Source: Cheiracanthium punctorium (taxonomy: Eukaryota > Arthropoda > Arachnida > Araneae > Cheiracanthiidae). Taken from it: a stretch of 64,000 nucleotides of DNA. The translations under genes were made by a program, and so were the position numbers. The stretch spans positions 620,001 through 684,000 of the forward strand of contig JAWZYV010011618.1 in NCBI GenBank assembly GCA_038373885.1, written 5' to 3'. Under the pieces are notes generated by a model. That model searched no databases, was not told the DNA's origin, and worked only from the letters and a program-made list of their open reading frames with translations. Positions 59,931 to 64,000 of the stretch are shown here, piece by piece (position 1 is the stretch's first letter; every line of letters starts with the position of its first letter).

Positions 59931-61288
59931 GGAATAAAATAATAAATCATGCGAAGTGCGTGAATTATAAACACTTTTCGACAAATTCATGTAGACGTAT
60001 ATAATGGATTCGCCTATAAAAATTTCATAAAACCTGCCTAAATCTGAGTAATTGGTAAAACGAATTGTCTCTTTTCATCCAAAATTCGGAAAATTTCATT
60101 TAATAACTTTACATTTAAAATAAAAGTAAAGATACAAAAGAAACTACATCTTAACAAAGGTACTCTTTCATTAGAAAAGCTATAATATCTCTAATTCAAA
60201 TCAATGTAACCACAAGGAGGCTGAGAAAGTACTTAAAACTCTGCATACTTAAATATAAAAATCTCCCGAGTTATGAGAGAGTTTAACCATTTATAAAACC
60301 CGTATTTAATCTGCTCACCATCTCTGAAAAGATGTAATGTAGAAGACACCCTATTGTGACCAATGCTGCTTCCGGGCCCGGTCTATTTCAATTCTCAGCT
60401 GGACAAGGTTTGCGCTCACACAGTTGTCGGGTAAAGAACCTATGCTAAACCTGTTCACTTTCATCACTGAAAAGACTTACTTTTTAGTCTGACAGACCGT
60501 CAAATTTCAGACAGCTGTCGGGTGGGGATGTGGCCATAAATCTCTGAGCTGCGGTCAGAAAAAGGCGGATTTCTCCATTTTGCAGTTTATCATTTAGTAC
60601 TATAATTTTCGATTTATTTGTTCGTCAAACCGAAATACGCCACTTCCTAACCTCAAATCAGTCATTGCGTCACCTTTTCCCACGGGTAATAAAATATCCG
60701 TATCTCTCAGGATCTGAAAATGTATGGTGGTCTTTAGAACTCAAAGTAAAGCTGAAGAGTCAAACAGTTTTCAAATGGAATTTTCATTTCAATACATCAT
60801 TCTTTAACGAAAAATGCTACACTCAAACACGTATCAAATAACAATTTTCAGCATATGTATACCTTTATTAAAATTTCCAGCTGCAAAAACAATTTTAAAA
60901 AAAGAGTATACGTGGTCTAATAATTTTAATACCATTCCACAAGGTACGCATTATTATGTATACGAGTATTTAGTTGTAGATACTTAGTTTGCAATGTCTA
61001 GGTTTACTGATGAGCACAGAAATTATTCAAAAAAGTTACTCAAACAGTCATTTTAGTACAAAGTAACAATTTGACATAAATATCATTAATAGTGCTTACA
61101 GTCTAAAAAAGTGCTTACTTAAAAATGAACTTAATTCCTCAGTTTCATGGAGGTTTCTTTCTTTCTTTCTTTTCTTTTTTTTTCTAAGAAAAGCCTGTCA
61201 TTCATCTTTTTATTAAAATTTTGAGTAAAGATTACAAATGAAAAATTGTATGAAAAAATTTCGTATATTTTAATTATTATTCCATTTA
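59931..61288. other. No gene seen
   Basis: AT-rich DNA without a long frame. A patch near 60360-60545 is more GC-rich (cttccgggcccggtc; repeated gtcgggt) and may be a transposon fragment. Confidence 0.5.
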
Positions 61289-61970
61289 CACTACTGGCCA
61301 AAAGTATTGCAAGTTTCAGAAATCTATCCCCTTTCAAGATTAAGCCCCTTCTCCCCGTCAAAATTAAAAATCAATATAATTGATATTTTTTTATGTCAGC
61401 ATGTTACAGCTGACATAAAATATGTTTGCATGTTTTTTTATGCTACATGTTATGTCAGTAGGTAATTACTTCAAAGACACGATAGCATTGAGTTAAAGAA
61501 TAAAAATAATTATTTAATTTATTGAAAAAATAGCATAAAAAATATATACGTTTTTATAGAAATCATAATCCATTTTCGCTCGTCGGAATAAAATTAAATA
61601 AAGAATTAATTTCAAGTTATTCTGCAAAAAGAGGATAATAAATAAATACAATTGAACTCAAGATCATTTTTTATGTTGCTGAGCAGCCTTGACTTTGATC
61701 ACAACAGCCACTCTTTTAGATATGGAATACAGAATGTTTTACAGCACTTCCTTTGCGGTGTTTCGTGGTGCCAACTTAAATTATTGGTTTCTGAAGCTCT
61801 CTCTCTTTTTTTTTGGGGGGGGGGGGATTTTCAGATACATACTTTCAAATTATACTACATAAATTCTCAAAAATATTTAAATATGGCAAATTTCCGGTCC
61901 ATTTTTTCTGGGCTTATTCTTGAAACGATATTTAGATTTCTCAAACTTGCAATACTTTTGGCCAGTAGTG
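61289..61970. mobile_element. Tc1-type transposon remnant, 682 bp
   Basis: Terminal repeats CACTACTGGCCAAAAGTATT GCAAGTTT, mirrored at the right end (aaacttgcaatacttttggc cagtagtg), flanked by TA (61287-61288, 61971-61972). CACTACTGGCCAAAAGTATTG is a classic Tc1-family terminus. Only the 3' end of the transposase survives. Confidence 0.92.
61664..61750 (-). pseudogene. C-terminal remnant of a Tc1 transposase
   Basis: The - strand frame gives EVL, a stop, NILYSISKRVAVVIKVKAAQ QHKK, then TGA. It matches the conserved Tc1 transposase ending (..L..SM..R..AVI..KG..TKY, from memory). The internal stop and missing DDE domain make it dead. Confidence 0.75.
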
Positions 61971-62112
61971 TAAGTGTGCTCTAATACTGTAACTTAAAAA
62001 CTAAAAATATGAGCAATTTTTAATTTGTAATTATTTCTCAAAATTGTAATAAAAAGCTATTTGATAGACTTTTCTTATTCTAATAATTCACTTTACCTAA
62101 TCACACCGAACT

Positions 62113-62146
<34 letters not shown>

Positions 62147-62415
62147 TCGTGTCATTTATCCGAGCAAAAGCTCGCAAGGATTTCTTAAAACATTTTTTTT
62201 TTTTTAAGTTTGTATTTTTTGAATTTTTATCGCTGTTCTTTCCCTTCAAACCCTAGAATGCGCACTTACGACTCTGTATTGCAACATCTGAGCATAGGAT
62301 TTCGCATGATTGTGGTTGTTTGATTTCCACGTTGCCATCATGTCCGAAGAGACTATCTAAGAGTCACTGGCACTGACTTAAAAAAAATAAGGGGGCCCGT
62401 CCTCCAAATGGACAT
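61971..62415. other. No gene seen
   Basis: AT-rich with long T-runs at 62117-62143 and 62195-62207. Confidence 0.6.
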
Positions 62416-62942
62416 TGTTAGAATCATGGAAAAAGCGCACCCGGAAAACAGCCCACAATATTGAATGGGTTTGTATTTTGGGAAGAGAAGAGGAGGGGAG
62501 GGGGGGGTGCCGCGGCGTGAGTTAAAAAAAAGGGCGAAACACGTGGGCATCCAAAAGAGCGTAAACAGAGGTACATTAGTGTATTAGTGTAGTAATTAAT
62601 TAATTTTTTATTTTTATTTTTTCACAAAGAAAAGAAATTACTACACATCTGCACTTTTATTACAAAACAAATTTGAGCCCAGTAATCAATGAGTGAATAT
62701 CCTCACTTGGAGGGGGGGGGGGGATTGGGCATTCAGAGTGTGAAACAGTTTAGTATAAAAATGAAACAAAAAAATCAAATACTTAAAAAAATCACTACAC
62801 CAAAAAGCACCCTTTCGGATGTCCACTCCTTTTTTACATTTTTTATTTCAAGCGCCAATCCCGCTCATCCACCCACTCATATAAAAAAAAATAAGCCCCT
62901 TCAATATCGTGCGTTTTTTTCCGAGTGCGCTTTTTTCCGCCA
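62416..62942. mobile_element. Inverted-repeat element
   Basis: gaaaaagcgcacccggaaaa ... caatattgaatgggtttgta (62428-62475) is mirrored by aagccccttcaatatcgtgcg ... gagtgcgcttttttcc (62892-62938). The spacer contains G-runs and no credible gene. Confidence 0.65.
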
Positions 62943-62959
62943 ACCACATTCTTATCTCC

Positions 62960-63110
62960 ATAGAATAGCCGAGAGGATAAGACAGTGAAAATTGGTGGAT
63001 GTGAGATGTGAGGTAGTGTGAAGGTCCAGAGTTTTGGATTACACCGCATTTGCTGATCTAACGGTCTGGAGTTTCGGGGGGATTTCTCCAAATGTAGCAT
63101 GAATATGTGT
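62960..63110 (+). repeat. tRNA-Ser/Leu-derived SINE-like repeat
   Basis: atagccgagaggataagaca (A-box-like), gtgaaggtccagagttttgg (weak B box), then the body ctaacggtctggagtttcgg and gatttctccaaatg. Related to 59850-59930 (head) and to the body motif at 63680-63730. Confidence 0.6.
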
Positions 63111-63238
63111 TAGAACCCCTTAAAATGTCGTTCGCCAAAGATATTCTTACTTTATCAGATGGTCCTCGTGCTTAACACAGCAACATAGACCGTAGTAGAC
63201 CAGCGAGGTTAGAAAATTTCAGAAATATTTTTGTTTAA

Positions 63239-63298
<60 letters not shown>

Positions 63299-64000
63299 GC
63301 ACACACATTTTTTAATAAGTGGGTCTGCTGTAAGCAGAAGCGCAGCAGCTCAATAAGTTTAGAGGGGGGGGGGGATCGGTATGTTTCTATGAATTCTGGA
63401 AACTACAAAAAATGGAACTTATTTGAGGTTATTTTCATTTGTGGTTGGGAGGGTGTCTCAGAGATGACTTTTACTAGCCAGAAAAATAAGCTTTCTCTGT
63501 AAAGTGATAGAGTGATTGAGAAGGTTTTGAAGTATTTAGACCTTTAACCGCATAGTTTCTTTATGAATGTTAACGTGCATGGGCTATTTCGAGTGCCATG
63601 GTAAGACATAACACTAAACGTAGAAAGACACTAAACATGGTAGACGACTGAAATATGGAAGTCCCGTGTTAGGGCCTACCATCCGGCTATCAAACTCTCT
63701 GGAATTTTGGTCGGTTTTCTCCAGGTGTGAGGTTACTAAAAAGTCTCCCGACCAAGGAATCTCCCTGGACCAGATCTCCCTCGTGTAGGTTTGCCGAAGC
63801 TCAAACCAAAACAGACCTCCCTCGCATACGGACACACAATTTGTCTGGCTTACGTATGTAAAATTGTTATTTCTGCAAGATTTTTACAGCCTTCAAAATA
63901 AAATATGCACCAAAATACTGTTTTTTCCCCCTTAAAAAATATACCTCTAAAATTATTGTAAATATTATGTGGTGGAGGGGAATTGGAAAAGCGCTTTTAA
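63111..64000. other. No gene seen at window end
   Basis: Microsatellite, G-run (63364-63373) and another copy of the SINE-body motif (ggaattttggtcggttttct cc, 63700-63722) within a repeat around 63620-63810. The 73-codon - strand frame there is repeat sequence. Confidence 0.5.
63241..63308. repeat. (TA)n(CA)n compound microsatellite
   Basis: About 23 AT units followed by an imperfect AC array. Confidence 0.95.

Overview
The window is nuclear DNA of an animal, almost certainly an arthropod. It is AT-rich, has spliced genes with long introns, and is crowded with short inverted-repeat transposons, tRNA-derived SINE-like repeats and C/G homopolymer runs. The closest remembered match for the first gene is Drosophila Grainyhead. 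The repeat style would fit a chelicerate, but that is a guess. Nothing bacterial is present: no operons, Shine-Dalgarno sites, rRNA genes or CRISPR array.

Two genes can be reconstructed exon by exon, and they converge. (1) A grainyhead (grh) orthologue runs on the + strand from 4783 to 19619. Eleven exons give the last 326 codons: the second part of the CP2/Grainyhead DNA-binding domain, a short linker with nine alanines, and the C-terminal dimerization domain. The 5' exons lie left of the window, so bases 1-4782 are intron. A long AT-rich 3' UTR probably follows, to about 23.16 kb. (2) A complete ribosomal protein L10a gene (RpL10A/uL1) runs on the - strand from 52034 down to 40847. Its five exons give 217 codons with every junction in phase. 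Introns 3 and 4 (5.5 and 3.9 kb) have filled with repeats. A third, unidentified coding exon with a good splice acceptor lies at 38727-38973 on the - strand.

Most of the rest is transposon debris, much of it nested. Intron 6 of grh holds a 1.76 kb near-palindromic element (10203-11958). Its core encodes only a frameshifted DNA-binding (HTH) part of a transposase, flanked by ~700 bp inverted copies of the element's own 5' end. Between the genes, 27.3-30.5 kb is a broken transposon-type ORF split by a 1.4 kb foldback insertion and a 525 bp inverted-repeat element. The stretch 31.5-36.1 kb is a composite element whose uninterrupted relative sits in RpL10A intron 3 (45440-46834) and supplies the empty site for one of the nested insertions. 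RpL10A intron 3 also holds a pair of ~1 kb direct repeats around a distinctive 0.88 kb segment with a minisatellite and a 52 bp perfect palindrome.

Upstream of RpL10A (52.2-64 kb) I see no further gene. There is a cluster of short DNA transposons (52.4-55.2 kb), a GC-rich island (57.4-57.6 kb), tRNA-like SINE fragments, a Tc1-type element with a transposase remnant (61289-61970), and microsatellites. Exon calls rest on reading frame, splice consensus and remembered family sequences. No alignment or database search was run.
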